Positions 29,379 through 39,397 of a DNA stretch of 64,000 nt are shown here, in pieces. Under the pieces are notes generated by a model, which saw only the letters and a list, made by a program, of their open reading frames with translations, made no database searches and was not told the DNA's origin. Each line of letters begins with the position of its first letter. Position 1 is the first letter of the stretch. This DNA is from Alteromonas sp. RKMC-009. Its GTDB lineage: Bacteria > Pseudomonadota > Gammaproteobacteria > Enterobacterales > Alteromonadaceae. The DNA lies in assembly GCF_003584565.2 (NCBI RefSeq), contig NZ_CP032914.1, forward strand, positions 13,444-77,443, written 5' to 3'. A program made the position numbers and the translations under genes.

Positions 29379-30110
29379 TTATCGGAATAACATGATCAGC
29401 GCGCCAGCTATCATGAATAGGTTTTCAGACAAAGAAACGAAGCCTAGTGGGACGTTACTATCTCCACCGACACACGCACATTTTAATTCTCGTTTGTCGA
29501 TATAAACCGCTTTGAAAACGGAAATAGCCCCTACTGTTCCAATAAATAACGAAAAAGGAGCAACTGCCAGCGCCGGTAGCTGGGCAACCATACCTATTCC
29601 AGCATAGGCCTCAATAAATGGATAGATATATCCATACCTAAGCCACTTCATTGCGAGAAGATCGTAAGTAATCAATGAATTAGTAAAGCTGTATAAGTCT
29701 TTGAGCTTTTGCACGGCTAGCAGGGTCATAGAGAACGCAATAAATAACATTAACGTCCTGATTGAGACAATTTCGCCTGCCACATAATACTGAAATGCCA
29801 GTGCAAGCAATGCTGCTACTGAAAATATTGCAATAACTGGCGTGTAGGTAGTGCCGGTTTGTCCTGCTTCACCTTTATTGAAAAACTCCCTGAGGTCGTC
29901 ATAGCCGCCTATCCGCTTTCCATTAATGAAAGCTTGTGGTGTAGTTTCCACACCGTGCTCTGCTTTAAACTTATCAGTCTCATCCCTTGAAGTCAGATGA
30001 TGGTCTTCAACATCATAGCCTTTCCGCTCTAACAAGTCCTTGGAGCGCAATCCATAAGGGCAAATGTGCTCATCGGTGACCATTCTATAGAGTATTGCCT
30101 TATTACTCAT
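29379..30110 (-). CDS. Glutaredoxin fused to MauE-like membrane domain
   Basis: 243 residues. The first 80 or so form a glutaredoxin fold with the active site CPYG (single-Cys style, as CPYGL), the TTPQAFINGKRIGGYDDL loop (cis-Pro and GG motif) typical of the family. From about residue 90 a membrane domain with four or five helices begins, resembling MauE/DoxX proteins, and it contains KCACVGG near the end, a likely redox Cys pair. Such fusions probably pass electrons between thiols across the membrane. It overlaps the upstream DUF305 gene by eight bases, so the two are co-expressed. Confidence 0.88.
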   Translation of the reverse strand: MSNKAILYRMVTDEHICPYGLRSKDLLERKGYDVEDHHLTSRDETDKFKAEHGVETTPQAFINGKRIGGYDDLREFFNKGEAGQTGTTYTPVIAIFSVAALLALAFQYYVAGEIVSIRTLMLFIAFSMTLLAVQKLKDLYSFTNSLITYDLLAMKWLRYGYIYPFIEAYAGIGMVAQLPALAVAPFSLFIGTVGAISVFKAVYIDKRELKCACVGGDSNVPLGFVSLSENLFMIAGALIMLFR

Positions 30111-30633
30111 CGTCTCTTCCTTTATCTACTTTACCTTCGAAATTCGGAACCGGGCGCTTTGCTGCTTCAGACCCAGAGGTCAGTTTTCCGTTCTGCTCAA
30201 TATCTTTTATCAACCACTCCATTTCCTTAATTTCTTTTCGCTGCGCTTTGATAATTCCATCAGCAAGTTCACGTACGCGGGCATCTTCAATATTTGACCG
30301 TTCACTTGTCAGTATGGCTATAGAATGATGTGGAATCATTGCTTTCATGTATGCAGAATCTGAAATAGTCGTTTGGGAACGAACGAGATATAAACAGATG
30401 GCAAATAGCGCAACTGCCCCAATAAAAATTATCGTATTTACTTTTTTATTAGTGTACATCCCTAACATAAACGCGAGCATAATGATGGCCATGCCGGCTC
30501 CCATGTACAGAGCCATATAAGTGCGGGTTTCACTAAACCAAACGTGGAAAATCGCGTAAGTGTTTAAATACATCATGATGAACATGGCTATAGTCGAGGT
30601 GACTATCATTGCCAAAAATCTAGAATATTTCAT
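30103..30633 (-). CDS. DUF305 membrane protein
   Basis: 176 residues with three N-terminal membrane helices and a C-terminal DUF305 helical domain: YMKAMIPHHSIAILTSERS carries the HH motif, then ADGIIKAQRKEIKEMEWLI. DUF305 proteins are frequent in copper and silver resistance loci, where the histidines and methionines may bind metal; that role is not proven for this protein. Overlaps the glutaredoxin-MauE gene. Confidence 0.85.
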   Translation of the reverse strand: MKYSRFLAMIVTSTIAMFIMMYLNTYAIFHVWFSETRTYMALYMGAGMAIIMLAFMLGMYTNKKVNTIIFIGAVALFAICLYLVRSQTTISDSAYMKAMIPHHSIAILTSERSNIEDARVRELADGIIKAQRKEIKEMEWLIKDIEQNGKLTSGSEAAKRPVPNFEGKVDKGRDDE

Positions 30634-31278
30634 ATGTAATCCTTACGTTGTATATAAGCATAGTGTGAAAAATTGCCATGGGGTGGTGGGCAATCAGTTT
30701 ATCTGTCAACTTGTTACAATTTTTATACCGATGGGAGAAATTAGGTGTATTTAGCGGCGGACCTTGCGTTTTTACAGTAATAACGAGCGTGTGCTTCCAT
30801 TTACTCAAGTGCCAGATAGAATTACAAAGTAGCTTAGAGTCAGTTTTTGGGGAGTCTCCTCAATTGTCTGTGTCGCTGTTAGCTGTCAGATATGAAACTT
30901 TAATTCAGACAAGTTGCAGTCTTTCTTAAACAAGATTGAGGGATCGTTATTTCGGCCTAAAGCTTACGCGCCTCGATAGCCTTTACTGAACTACTACTTC
31001 GTACAGATTGTATCGATTTTCTTTTGGTTCTTATAACCTTGGTGTAGTAACTAGTTCTAATATAGTTTAAAAAGTTGATAGCTTATTTTATAATTTCATC
31101 ATTTCCGTTATAACGATATTAAAAATCATTTAGGATCGAAGCGCTCTTTTGAATTTAATATGGATTTAATTAAATAATTAGTTTTTCTAAATATAATTTC
31201 GGTACTTGGACCAATCACAGCCTTCAATTTATAAAGTGTTAAATATGGTCATTCAAGTCCTCCGCGAATTCAACTCCG
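30634..31278. other. Upstream region of DUF305 gene, no gene accepted
   Basis: About 645 bp. Frames of 62-83 codons at 30620-30929 overlap on both strands and show no family features. The region should hold the promoter of the DUF305-glutaredoxin operon; no regulator box was identified. Confidence 0.4.
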
Positions 31279-32335
31279 AAGTGCACCACTCGCTAAATTA
31301 GGCAGCCTTGCGTAATTCATTGAATACCGCAACAGGTTGCCTGAAGCCGAGGCTCTTTCTCGGTCTGGCATTTAATGCCCGCTCTATTTCACTAATTTGC
31401 CTATCCGATACCGTCCGTAAATCGGTGCCTTTCCTGATGTACTGGCGCAGTAAACCGTTGAAGTTCTCATTCAGTCCGCGTTCCCAGGATGAGTACGGAT
31501 TCGCGAAGTAGATATTGGTTTTGAGCTTCTCAGCGACCAGCTCGTGGTCACAGAATTCGCTGCCGTTGTCCGCTGTGATTGTTCGGACATGACCTCGATA
31601 TTTCCACAGCATGCCAACTATGGCTCGGGCCACGTCTGCTGCGCTTTTCGCTGGCACTTTGCGTATCAGGTATAGCTTACTTTTGCGCTCGACTAGACTA
31701 ACAATCGCGCCCGTTCCTTGCTTGCCCAGAACCGTGTCAGCTTCCCAGTCACCGAACCGTTTTTTCTTGTTCACAATAGCGGGACGATGCTCAATGCCAA
31801 CGCGATTCGGAATAATTATCCGCTTCGCACGGTCACCTTTACGATACCTTCTGTGACTCTGGCGCAGCTGTTTGTACAACCTACCGCCACTCAATTTATC
31901 ACGCTGGACGTAGCGATAAATCCATTCGTGACTGACATGATGACCGATGATTTTACCTACACCAGCAATTTGCTCAGGGCTCCATTTTTCGTTCAGCCCG
32001 AACTCAACAAAGGTAATCGTCAGTTCAGACATCCTGAACTTTGCGGCTTGGCTACGTCGCTTCAATGCCTTCGCCTGAGCCACTTCCGGCAAATAGTGGT
32101 TATCCCGAATTCTATTGCGATTTACTTCCCGACTGATTGTGCTGTGACTCACGCTCAGACGTTTTCCGATCTCCCTGTAACTGAAACCCTCGCGTAAGTA
32201 GGCCTCAATCTGGTATCGTTGTCCCTCGATCAACTGCTTGTAACTCATGGTAATACTCTAATTGTTTGGCGACTTTAGAATACCACCAACAGGCAGTTGA
32301 TCATCTATCACCCGTTAACCATGAGTGGTGCACTT
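31279..32335 (-). mobile_element. IS30-family insertion sequence, about 1057 bp
   Basis: Terminal inverted repeats AAGTGCACCACTC at 31279 and its complement ending at 32335 flank a single IS30 transposase gene. The flanking trinucleotides (CCG and ATT) do not match, so no target duplication is visible. The right end lies one base before the stop codon of the P450 gene, so the element may have replaced sequence there. Confidence 0.85.
31298..32248 (-). CDS. IS30-family transposase
   Basis: 316 residues. N-terminal helix-turn-helix of the IS30 type (YREIGKRLSVSHSTISREV NRN), then the DDE catalytic domain: FGDWEADTVLG, ITADNGSEFCDH and the Glu of SSWERGLNENFNGLLRQY. The tail (NARPRKSLGFRQP) is characteristic. 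Complete and without internal stops, so the element is probably mobile. No other copy was found in the window. Confidence 0.95.
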   Translation of the reverse strand: MSYKQLIEGQRYQIEAYLREGFSYREIGKRLSVSHSTISREVNRNRIRDNHYLPEVAQAKALKRRSQAAKFRMSELTITFVEFGLNEKWSPEQIAGVGKIIGHHVSHEWIYRYVQRDKLSGGRLYKQLRQSHRRYRKGDRAKRIIIPNRVGIEHRPAIVNKKKRFGDWEADTVLGKQGTGAIVSLVERKSKLYLIRKVPAKSAADVARAIVGMLWKYRGHVRTITADNGSEFCDHELVAEKLKTNIYFANPYSSWERGLNENFNGLLRQYIRKGTDLRTVSDRQISEIERALNARPRKSLGFRQPVAVFNELRKAA

Positions 32336-32336
32336 A

Positions 32337-33608
32337 TTATCTGAATTCGGGCTCATCTTTATCTATAGGACGAACATCTGAAATAATGAAATTGCTTTTT
32401 GGTAAAGCCGGCAAACTCCCCATTCTTAGATCTAGGTCCTGTTCTGGTACGGTGTAGTCACATTCGGATACCAATATTTTTGTTGCAATTTTCATTTGTT
32501 CAATTGCTACCCATTCTCCAGGACAGCGGTGGTTTCGAAAATGATCTCCACCACCCTGTGGTATAAATACATAGTCATTGACTTTACAATCACGAAAGCG
32601 CTCCATATCAAAATTATTTGGATTCTCCCAGGTACGAGCATCGTGATTTGTTCCGAATAAGTCCAAGAACACTCGTCTACCCTTAGGGAATTTATATCCA
32701 CGCCATTCGAAAGTTCTCTTTACTGTCGCTGCAGTGAATGGAAAAAAGGGGTATAAACGCCGAACTTCCTGCACAAAACACTCATAGTCTTTGTCTGATC
32801 CATTTACTAACCTGTGTTTGATGAGGGGATTTTGATGTAAAGCGTGAGCGCAATAAACTATATAGACTGCTACCGCTACAGTTGGCCGCAAAAGATTGTT
32901 TAATTCCACCGCAGCGATTTGTGATTCCAGCAAGCATCCATCTAAGTCTCTATGATTAGCCACTATATATGCAGCGCTGTTAGTAGAGGGCCTGAAGGTC
33001 CCTTCTCGAATGCTTTCGATAATGCTTATCAACCATGCTTCATTTCGTTTTCTTGCAATTCTTGCTTTCCAATGCTTAGGTCCTATATTACCTGCGTAGT
33101 TAAATAATGCTGTTAGTTCCTCACTACGTTGGCTTACTTCGGATTCCTTGAGAGGAACGCCTGCCCACATACATACTGATTGGGTTAACAGTTCACAAGA
33201 CTGTTGATATAAATTTATCTTCTCTTTTGAAGACCAATCTTTAACTCGGCTTTTCCAGATATCGCAAGTGATCATGCTCAACTTTCCGAGCTTGTCTGCC
33301 CTTAAAAAAGACATAAACATTTTTTTACGTTGTAAATGTTCTTCTTCATCAAGCCCTTGGACACCACCTTCACCAAAGAGAGTTTTCTTGATTCTTGAGG
33401 GCGCAACACCAGCACGAGAAAAGTATTCAGTATTATAAAAAATTCTCGCCGCTTCTTCACCTCGCATACAGACAGTTTTCTGTAATAGCAATCGAGCTTG
33501 AAATACATCAGTATTAAGTTCATCGCAGTGCTTGGATATATAGCGATAAGGATCGCGAATTAATGAAATTGTAGAATCTAAAATGCCAAGTTCTGGAAAT
33601 CCAGTCAT
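32337..33608 (-). CDS. Cytochrome P450, CYP152 (fatty-acid peroxygenase) type
   Basis: 423 residues. The haem loop reads QGGGDHFRNHRCPGEW with the axial Cys, in the GGGDH...HRCPGE form specific to CYP152 enzymes. The I-helix reads NLLRPTVAVAVY with Arg-Pro in place of the usual acid/Thr pair, a CYP152 hallmark that lets them use H2O2 and the substrate's carboxylate instead of a reductase. The K-helix EVRRLYPFFPF and the GTNHDARTWENP meander agree. Expected activity is hydroxylation or decarboxylation of fatty acids with peroxide. The stop codon is one base outside the adjoining IS30 inverted repeat. No redox partner gene is near, as expected for a peroxygenase. Confidence 0.88.
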   Translation of the reverse strand: MTGFPELGILDSTISLIRDPYRYISKHCDELNTDVFQARLLLQKTVCMRGEEAARIFYNTEYFSRAGVAPSRIKKTLFGEGGVQGLDEEEHLQRKKMFMSFLRADKLGKLSMITCDIWKSRVKDWSSKEKINLYQQSCELLTQSVCMWAGVPLKESEVSQRSEELTALFNYAGNIGPKHWKARIARKRNEAWLISIIESIREGTFRPSTNSAAYIVANHRDLDGCLLESQIAAVELNNLLRPTVAVAVYIVYCAHALHQNPLIKHRLVNGSDKDYECFVQEVRRLYPFFPFTAATVKRTFEWRGYKFPKGRRVFLDLFGTNHDARTWENPNNFDMERFRDCKVNDYVFIPQGGGDHFRNHRCPGEWVAIEQMKIATKILVSECDYTVPEQDLDLRMGSLPALPKSNFIISDVRPIDKDEPEFR

Positions 33609-33691
33609 TGATGTTCCTATTTGAGATGTCTAGTATGTAGGCATTGTGTGATACTGATAATGCCGAAGTGATTTCCTAAAAAAAATTTTTA

Positions 33692-36019
33692 TTACTTGTT
33701 GATACTGAGCATCTTTTTAGCCACGCTCTCAATATCTCTTTCGGATTGTCCATTAACCTTTAACATACCGTCTAAGTTTAATGTACCCCCCTGATTTTTA
33801 TATCCCATGAAAGTTGTTTTTTCGGTGCCTAAATCGAGCCGCCGCAAGACTCCCGTGATAACTTCTTCTCCAGTATGTGAAACCACAATGCGCAAGGGAG
33901 CAGGTGCAATTATAAGATCAATCATAACTTTATCATGGCAATACTCTGCTTCTGTTTCGTCACGGGGAACTCGAAATCGCCCCGGTTCAAGTAAGGCTAC
34001 GACCTCACATTTTACTGATTCCCTCTGCAATAATTTTGCGGCTTTAAGGGAGCTTTGTAATTGATAACCTCCAATAGCGATGAGCTGAATGTCAGCATTC
34101 GGTTCCTTGATCGCAATAAATACGCCGTTATTCGCCGCCGTTGCTGCTTCATCGCCGGTTGTTACAACGGGAAGGGCCTTTTTTGAAGCAACCATCGCCG
34201 CTATCTTCCCTCTAGTCTTATATAGATTGATTAAAATCGCCTTAGATGTATTTGCATCAATAGGAAAATACACAGGCGAAATATCTGACATCTCGCAGAG
34301 CCAGTTTTCGGAAAACTTGGGATCCTGGTGGGATTGCTCGTTTTTTCCGTTTTCCCAAGTATGCGACGTTGCTATCACCGGTATACTAATCCATTCAGCT
34401 GGTCGATTTGCTTTTTTTAAGTTTCTTGAAAAAATAACTTCTTGGCGCATCGCGCCAATCATCTTCATAGCAAAAGCTTCGTAACTAACTACCATCCCTA
34501 CACCCTGCTTATTCGCCAATACAGCCGACACGACAGCCTCTTCGTTTAATGCAGAAATAACACCTCCAGTTATCGACTCTGTCTCATTGTTTTCTGGATT
34601 AGCCACTCGGTGTTTTAATGATGCTAATGTTTTAGTCATTTTGTTACTTTGCACTTCATCAGGATTGCCTAAACGAAAACGTACAGATTTATTGCAATGA
34701 ATTAGATCTGAGAACCACTTATCAATCTCTCTCAGACAGGAAACTGATAGGCCTGATTCGATGTAATTATCGTCTGGAAAAATTAACTCTCTACGTTTCA
34801 GTAATCTCAATTCATGGTCTTTTTCTCGGACACGACCATTAATCGAATGATTATTAAGAGTTTTCACACTTTCTTCTAGTTCTGTTTGAGAGACATATAG
34901 AGCGGCGGTAGCGTTAATAAATTCTTCCCTTGCCTTATCGTCTTCAACTAGATTCTCACCTAATGGCAGGTTATGAGCTGCGTTTGTTCCTGCTGCAGGT
35001 AGCCCGTAACCTTTAACCACCTCCGCGATAATGTAAGGAAGTTTGACCGGGTAGGAGATACGCCCCTCCTGGGCTTCCTGACCAATTTTTGATAAGGTCT
35101 CCATAGCATTAAGAAGAGCCATAGCGTAAGCAGCTGGATCACTCCCATCTATAGGCAAAGGATTAAAATCATGCAGTTTTAGGTATTTTTCGAAGTAGCT
35201 TGTTCCTCCTTCCTGCGCCATCAATGTCCGCTGATCAATTTTGCGACCATTTTCGATCATAACAGGTGTGACTAATCCCGTATCAGCTGCGCGCCACCAA
35301 CGCGGTGCCCAATCGCTACCTCTTTGTTCTTCAAAAGCGCCGTCACTTAAAAATGCTACTAATTCTTGCCCGGGAAGGGGCACATGTGAATATTGAAGTG
35401 CCGTGAACCCCAAATATCCGCCTTCTGAAATTCCGCCTGCTGTATGAATATTTACATGACTACCTATGCGTGATTTAAGTTCACCATCTTTATCAAGTTC
35501 ATATGAGTAGTAGTCTCTACACAAACGACTCAATCCCTGCTCATCACATGAATAAAGTTTTGCTTTTTCTTCATACTGATTGCCTATAATAGCGTTTACT
35601 GCTTCTATTGCTGCAACACAATGACCCTGACCCATTACCCACGAGCGTGTTTTTCCGCTAAGCGAATTGGCAAGAAGATAACCCGTATAGGCGGGTGTCA
35701 TGTTTAGAGCACCACCAGTATGCCCCTGCGCTTTTTTCTTAAAGTCATCGGCGGTTAGAGCCGAGCCATCCATGGGAACACGTTTAGCATATGTCATGTG
35801 AGCGACTAGCCACATGCTAGCACTACAAATTCGGTCAGCAGCTTTTAACAACGCAATCGTGTTTAATAACTTCCTATGGTCATCCTTTGATTCAAGAGGA
35901 ATACGTTGGAGGTATTCTTCGACAAGTCTAACTGTGGCTTTAGTGTGTTGAATTTTACGATATCCGTGAGACCATTCATTGAATTGATCGCTTACCTCAG
36001 TGCTATAGCTTGTTGACAT
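33692..36019 (-). CDS. Phosphoketolase-like TPP enzyme (XFP family, divergent)
   Basis: 775 residues, the usual length of phosphoketolases (about 790). The fold matches: N-terminal GHTGGALNMTPAYTGY, a TPP-binding region, KGYGLPAAGTNAAHNLP, and a C-terminal transketolase-like domain. However, the TPP motif usually read GDGEAETG is here LSDGAFEEQRGSDW, and the partner Asn is in ENGRKI. This marks a divergent subgroup that some databases label xylulose-5-phosphate 3-epimerase. Classic phosphoketolase splits xylulose-5-P or fructose-6-P to acetyl-phosphate plus a sugar phosphate. Coupling to acetate kinase (TAATG overlap, GGAG site) supports an acetyl-phosphate product, but the substrate is open. 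Confidence 0.8.
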   Translation of the reverse strand: MSTSYSTEVSDQFNEWSHGYRKIQHTKATVRLVEEYLQRIPLESKDDHRKLLNTIALLKAADRICSASMWLVAHMTYAKRVPMDGSALTADDFKKKAQGHTGGALNMTPAYTGYLLANSLSGKTRSWVMGQGHCVAAIEAVNAIIGNQYEEKAKLYSCDEQGLSRLCRDYYSYELDKDGELKSRIGSHVNIHTAGGISEGGYLGFTALQYSHVPLPGQELVAFLSDGAFEEQRGSDWAPRWWRAADTGLVTPVMIENGRKIDQRTLMAQEGGTSYFEKYLKLHDFNPLPIDGSDPAAYAMALLNAMETLSKIGQEAQEGRISYPVKLPYIIAEVVKGYGLPAAGTNAAHNLPLGENLVEDDKAREEFINATAALYVSQTELEESVKTLNNHSINGRVREKDHELRLLKRRELIFPDDNYIESGLSVSCLREIDKWFSDLIHCNKSVRFRLGNPDEVQSNKMTKTLASLKHRVANPENNETESITGGVISALNEEAVVSAVLANKQGVGMVVSYEAFAMKMIGAMRQEVIFSRNLKKANRPAEWISIPVIATSHTWENGKNEQSHQDPKFSENWLCEMSDISPVYFPIDANTSKAILINLYKTRGKIAAMVASKKALPVVTTGDEAATAANNGVFIAIKEPNADIQLIAIGGYQLQSSLKAAKLLQRESVKCEVVALLEPGRFRVPRDETEAEYCHDKVMIDLIIAPAPLRIVVSHTGEEVITGVLRRLDLGTEKTTFMGYKNQGGTLNLDGMLKVNGQSERDIESVAKKMLSINK

Positions 36020-37128
36020 TAAACTGTCTCCTTGGAATATCGTTTATACTGGCCGAGCATCTCCAGGCATTCATCGCTGGGAATAAGCCATATTTCAGTT
36101 TGAGAATGTTTTTGATGAAGCGCGCAAATTCCTTGTGCACTTCTATTCTTTTTTTCACAAATAGAAATCCCAAGCTTGCTCAGCTGACATAAAGAATCTG
36201 CTCGTATATCCGGTTGGTGCTCACCAAGTCCACCTCCGAATACAATAGCATCTACGCCTCCCATTACACCGACAAAAGCTCCTATTGCCTTGGTAAGTGC
36301 ATAGGAATATATTTCTAACGCTACAGAAGCAGAGCCAGACTCACTCTTTTTGAGATCACGGTAGTCTCCTGAAATTCCGCTAATTCCTGCGAGTCCAGAA
36401 GAATGGTTAAATAATCTGGATAAGCTTTCAGGTGTGTGTTCTTCCCGTTCAAGCAAATGCAATACAATATTAGGATCTATACTTCCGCTACGTGTTGTCA
36501 TAGGAAGGCCGTCACTTGGTGTAAAGCCCATTGTTGTGTCGATAACTATTCCCCCTTTCCAGGCAGCTAATGAGCTTCCGCCTCCGAGATGTATAGTGAT
36601 AACGCGTTCATATTTCTTTTGCTTTTGCAGTTGATTCCATTGGGACTGATGCGCAAGCCCGTGAAATCCATATCTCATTATTGGCCATTTTTCAGAGAGT
36701 CCGTCAGGTAGGGCGTAATGACGTGCACAATCTGGAATGGTATTGAAAAGTGTAGAATCTGAGAAAATAAAATGTTTTGCATGCGGACATTCCCTTATTC
36801 CATATTCAATCAACCTAAGCGCAATTTCATTGTGAAGCGGAGCTAAGGGCGACCAATGCCTTATTAAGTTAAGGCAATCTTCATCTACTGGCTTAGGATT
36901 CCGATCCACCTTTCCAATATGTACAACACGGTGCAAAATTATTTGATATGGTAGCGTCTCGTCTATATATTTTTTGAAATGATCAAAAAGCTGCTTGGGT
37001 TCGCCCTCCACTATATTCAAATTAAGCTTGGTTGACTCTTCCCACTCTTGAAGTTCTAATGAACCACTCCCCGCATTGCAAATCAAAATTCTCTCTGTTT
37101 CGAATATATGTTGCTCTATATTGTCCAT
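36019..37128 (-). CDS. ackA: Acetate kinase family protein
   Basis: 369 residues, slightly shorter than the usual 400. Signature motifs are present: CNAGSGSLELQEW at the start, YGFHGLAHQ, the phosphate loop HLGGGSSLAAWKGG and DTTMGFTPSDGLPMTTRSGSID, and a late GGLGEHQPDIR. It should make ATP and acetate from acetyl-phosphate. Its stop overlaps the start of the phosphoketolase-like gene in TAATG, so it is the first gene of a two-gene operon in which the ketolase product would feed the kinase. Confidence 0.85.
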   Translation of the reverse strand: MDNIEQHIFETERILICNAGSGSLELQEWEESTKLNLNIVEGEPKQLFDHFKKYIDETLPYQIILHRVVHIGKVDRNPKPVDEDCLNLIRHWSPLAPLHNEIALRLIEYGIRECPHAKHFIFSDSTLFNTIPDCARHYALPDGLSEKWPIMRYGFHGLAHQSQWNQLQKQKKYERVITIHLGGGSSLAAWKGGIVIDTTMGFTPSDGLPMTTRSGSIDPNIVLHLLEREEHTPESLSRLFNHSSGLAGISGISGDYRDLKKSESGSASVALEIYSYALTKAIGAFVGVMGGVDAIVFGGGLGEHQPDIRADSLCQLSKLGISICEKKNRSAQGICALHQKHSQTEIWLIPSDECLEMLGQYKRYSKETV

Positions 37129-37425
37129 ATGGGATGCTCGCTAATTTAGAGGATCACTGGTAAGTTACATAACTTTTATTCATCAAAAACAATTCAATAT
37201 TTTTAGAATCAACTTACAGGCGATATAAGACATCATCTCGGGTTATACATAAATCATTAAAACTCAGCTAAATAAGTGCATCAAATATCATGCGTTAAAA
37301 TCTTGAGACCACCCCTAAAATAAACTTAACACAAAACAGAATTAAGTAATTCCCAGTAGAATATTAATATTGAAAGTCCCATTTATTTCGTTACTTTAAG
37401 CGAGTACAAACTGTCTCAGTCCCAT

Positions 37426-38271
37426 CTAAGAATTGGTCGCTTCAAGTTTATAAGATACTAATTCATCTGGAGAGGGGTTTCGCAGAATGTGCAAACCTCT
37501 GGCCTCATAATCTTTATTTATGAATCCCATTTCTACGAAATTTTTTAGCACATCTTTGCAGGGGTATTTACCCCACTTGCTATAAAAGTACCGTGAGTTT
37601 TGAATGAAATTTGTAACATGAAGGACAGGGTATTGATAGTGTACGCGATTACGAATATAGGTTGTATCACTCACAGTACTTAACGACATATTAGAGGCAA
37701 TACACCTTTCTACGTAATCCTCGTCATTTACTCCGTAGCCGCGATAGTGTTCATCGAACCCACCAGTTTTTTCAAAATCTCGTAAACTGATAAAAAACAA
37801 GCTGTTGTTATTTTTTACGCAAAATCTCGCGTTTTCTTCACTCTCGAGATGCGGATATTTATCTAGTTCTGTAGCTAGCTGAAGAAAATTTAATTGCATA
37901 AGAGCTTTAGAAATACATACAACTTTGGTTGTTATAACGCAAGAAGGTCTCCAAACATCTTTTAGGTTTTTTATTAAGTTCGAGGAGATAATCGATTCGA
38001 CATTGATAACTAAGCAGTGACTATTGGAAACACTACGAACACCTTTATTAATTGCTCTTGAAATAGGTAGATCGTCACATATTTTGAACTTATGATGTAC
38101 AGGAAACTTTTCACTAGATATTAACGAATACTGGCTTGGTGGAGCCATCCAGACAACTACAAGCTCTTCCGGTAACACCTCACAATCTTCTAGTTGATCA
38201 ATTAAATTAATTAAGGATTTAACGCGAGATTTCACAACAACCACGACGCTAACAGTATAGGCACTAATCAT
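37426..38271 (-). CDS. GT-A family glycosyltransferase with galactosyltransferase C-terminal motif
   Basis: About 281 residues from ATG 38271, chosen because GGAG lies five bases upstream; the open frame extends to 38316. It starts in the GT2 manner (VSVVVVVKSRVKSLINLIDQLE), and the region EKTGGFDEHYRGYGVNDEDY matches the GGFDExFxGYGxEDxD box of Glyco_transf_7C proteins, where the acids bind metal and sugar nucleotide. The acceptor is unknown. It stands apart from other sugar genes, and is shortly downstream of a 1.1-kb gene-free stretch. Confidence 0.8.
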   Translation of the reverse strand: MISAYTVSVVVVVKSRVKSLINLIDQLEDCEVLPEELVVVWMAPPSQYSLISSEKFPVHHKFKICDDLPISRAINKGVRSVSNSHCLVINVESIISSNLIKNLKDVWRPSCVITTKVVCISKALMQLNFLQLATELDKYPHLESEENARFCVKNNNSLFFISLRDFEKTGGFDEHYRGYGVNDEDYVERCIASNMSLSTVSDTTYIRNRVHYQYPVLHVTNFIQNSRYFYSKWGKYPCKDVLKNFVEMGFINKDYEARGLHILRNPSPDELVSYKLEATNS

Positions 38272-39397
38272 TACGTCTCCGGTGAGAATTTGAGGATACC
38301 ACCTCGTAACATTCAATATCTATACCATAATAACACTTCCAGTTTTTCGCATAACCAAATCAATTCGAAATTTTAATTTTTTGATGCCAGCAAGTTAGAG
38401 CAAAAATAAAGCCATGGCTGTTAAAATAAATCAAACTTTCATTTAAGAATAACTGGAATGCTATATATTTACTTTCAAAACAAATATATATGCAAGGATA
38501 ATCTACCACTAGTATTTATACACCTTCAGTTGTGCAGACGCTAGCTTTTGACATCTTGATTAGATTCAAACTTTACGGGGTGTAATATATACTTACTTTC
38601 ATTATATGCGTGAAAATATTACATTCATTAAGGCAAGGAGTCCGCTATTTAACCCTTACATTTGTAGATTTTGCATGACCTTAGGCAGTTGAATAGCTTA
38701 GAACAGGTGTAGGAGCGATTTTTGCACTATATTCTGCGTCTGGATTCTCAAGACTAGTATAGAAGTAGTATTTGAATCCTATAAAACCTGCTTGTAATAG
38801 CAGAGTTAGCCCCATCGTAGGAGAGTTTAAAATACATGGGCAGTGGAATGTTTGAAGATGCGTACGATAAGTTAAGATTCGTGACTTTATTATAATTACT
38901 ATTGTGAAATAGTTAACGTAGTTGATAGCGTTTTGTAAGAATTTCTGTTTTTATTACTGCAAACATGATTATTGCGAGACTACTTAATTAAATATGCATT
39001 TAATTAATGTTCGACGAATTTTTTAGTTGATAGTAATAAAAGTAAACAGTCAGTTGGTATTTATTTTCACACTGTTATTGCGACCAAATGGTATACCACT
39101 TGTAGCGGCGAGCAAATTGTGGAGTAAATCTGCAACATATATCCGGTGAGAGAAAAATATCCGATTATGAGGCTGTTACGAAACTTGATCCGAAGATGCT
39201 GAGCGAGAGCAAATTGTTCCAATAAGGCTTCAGGAAATTCATGACTTATTTGAATCGGTAACAGCCAGGTCAGAAGGGTTGCAAATTCGATACTGAAAGA
39301 CTTAATGCACTTATTAAATTTGGGGCTTAGGTCGGCCGAAGCCTCGCCTTTAAAGATAAAAATTCTTGCCGGTAAAATCGAATAACAGGGGGCAATT
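38272..39397. other. 1.1-kb AT-rich region with no convincing gene
   Basis: No open frame of credible length. Around 39130-39330 a fragmented reading (for example ISDYEAVTKLDPKMLSESK then a stop, in one frame) hints at a decayed gene, but stops break it everywhere and no family could be named. It must hold promoters for the glycosyltransferase and for the bd oxidase. No FNR-type TTGATNNNNATCAA box was found before the oxidase genes. Confidence 0.45.

Noticed and set aside
37308..37345. ACCACCCCTAAAATAAAC, similar to the IS407-group end
   Set aside because: Only about 10 bases match the terminal repeat (CCCTAAAATA), and no other part of the element is present.
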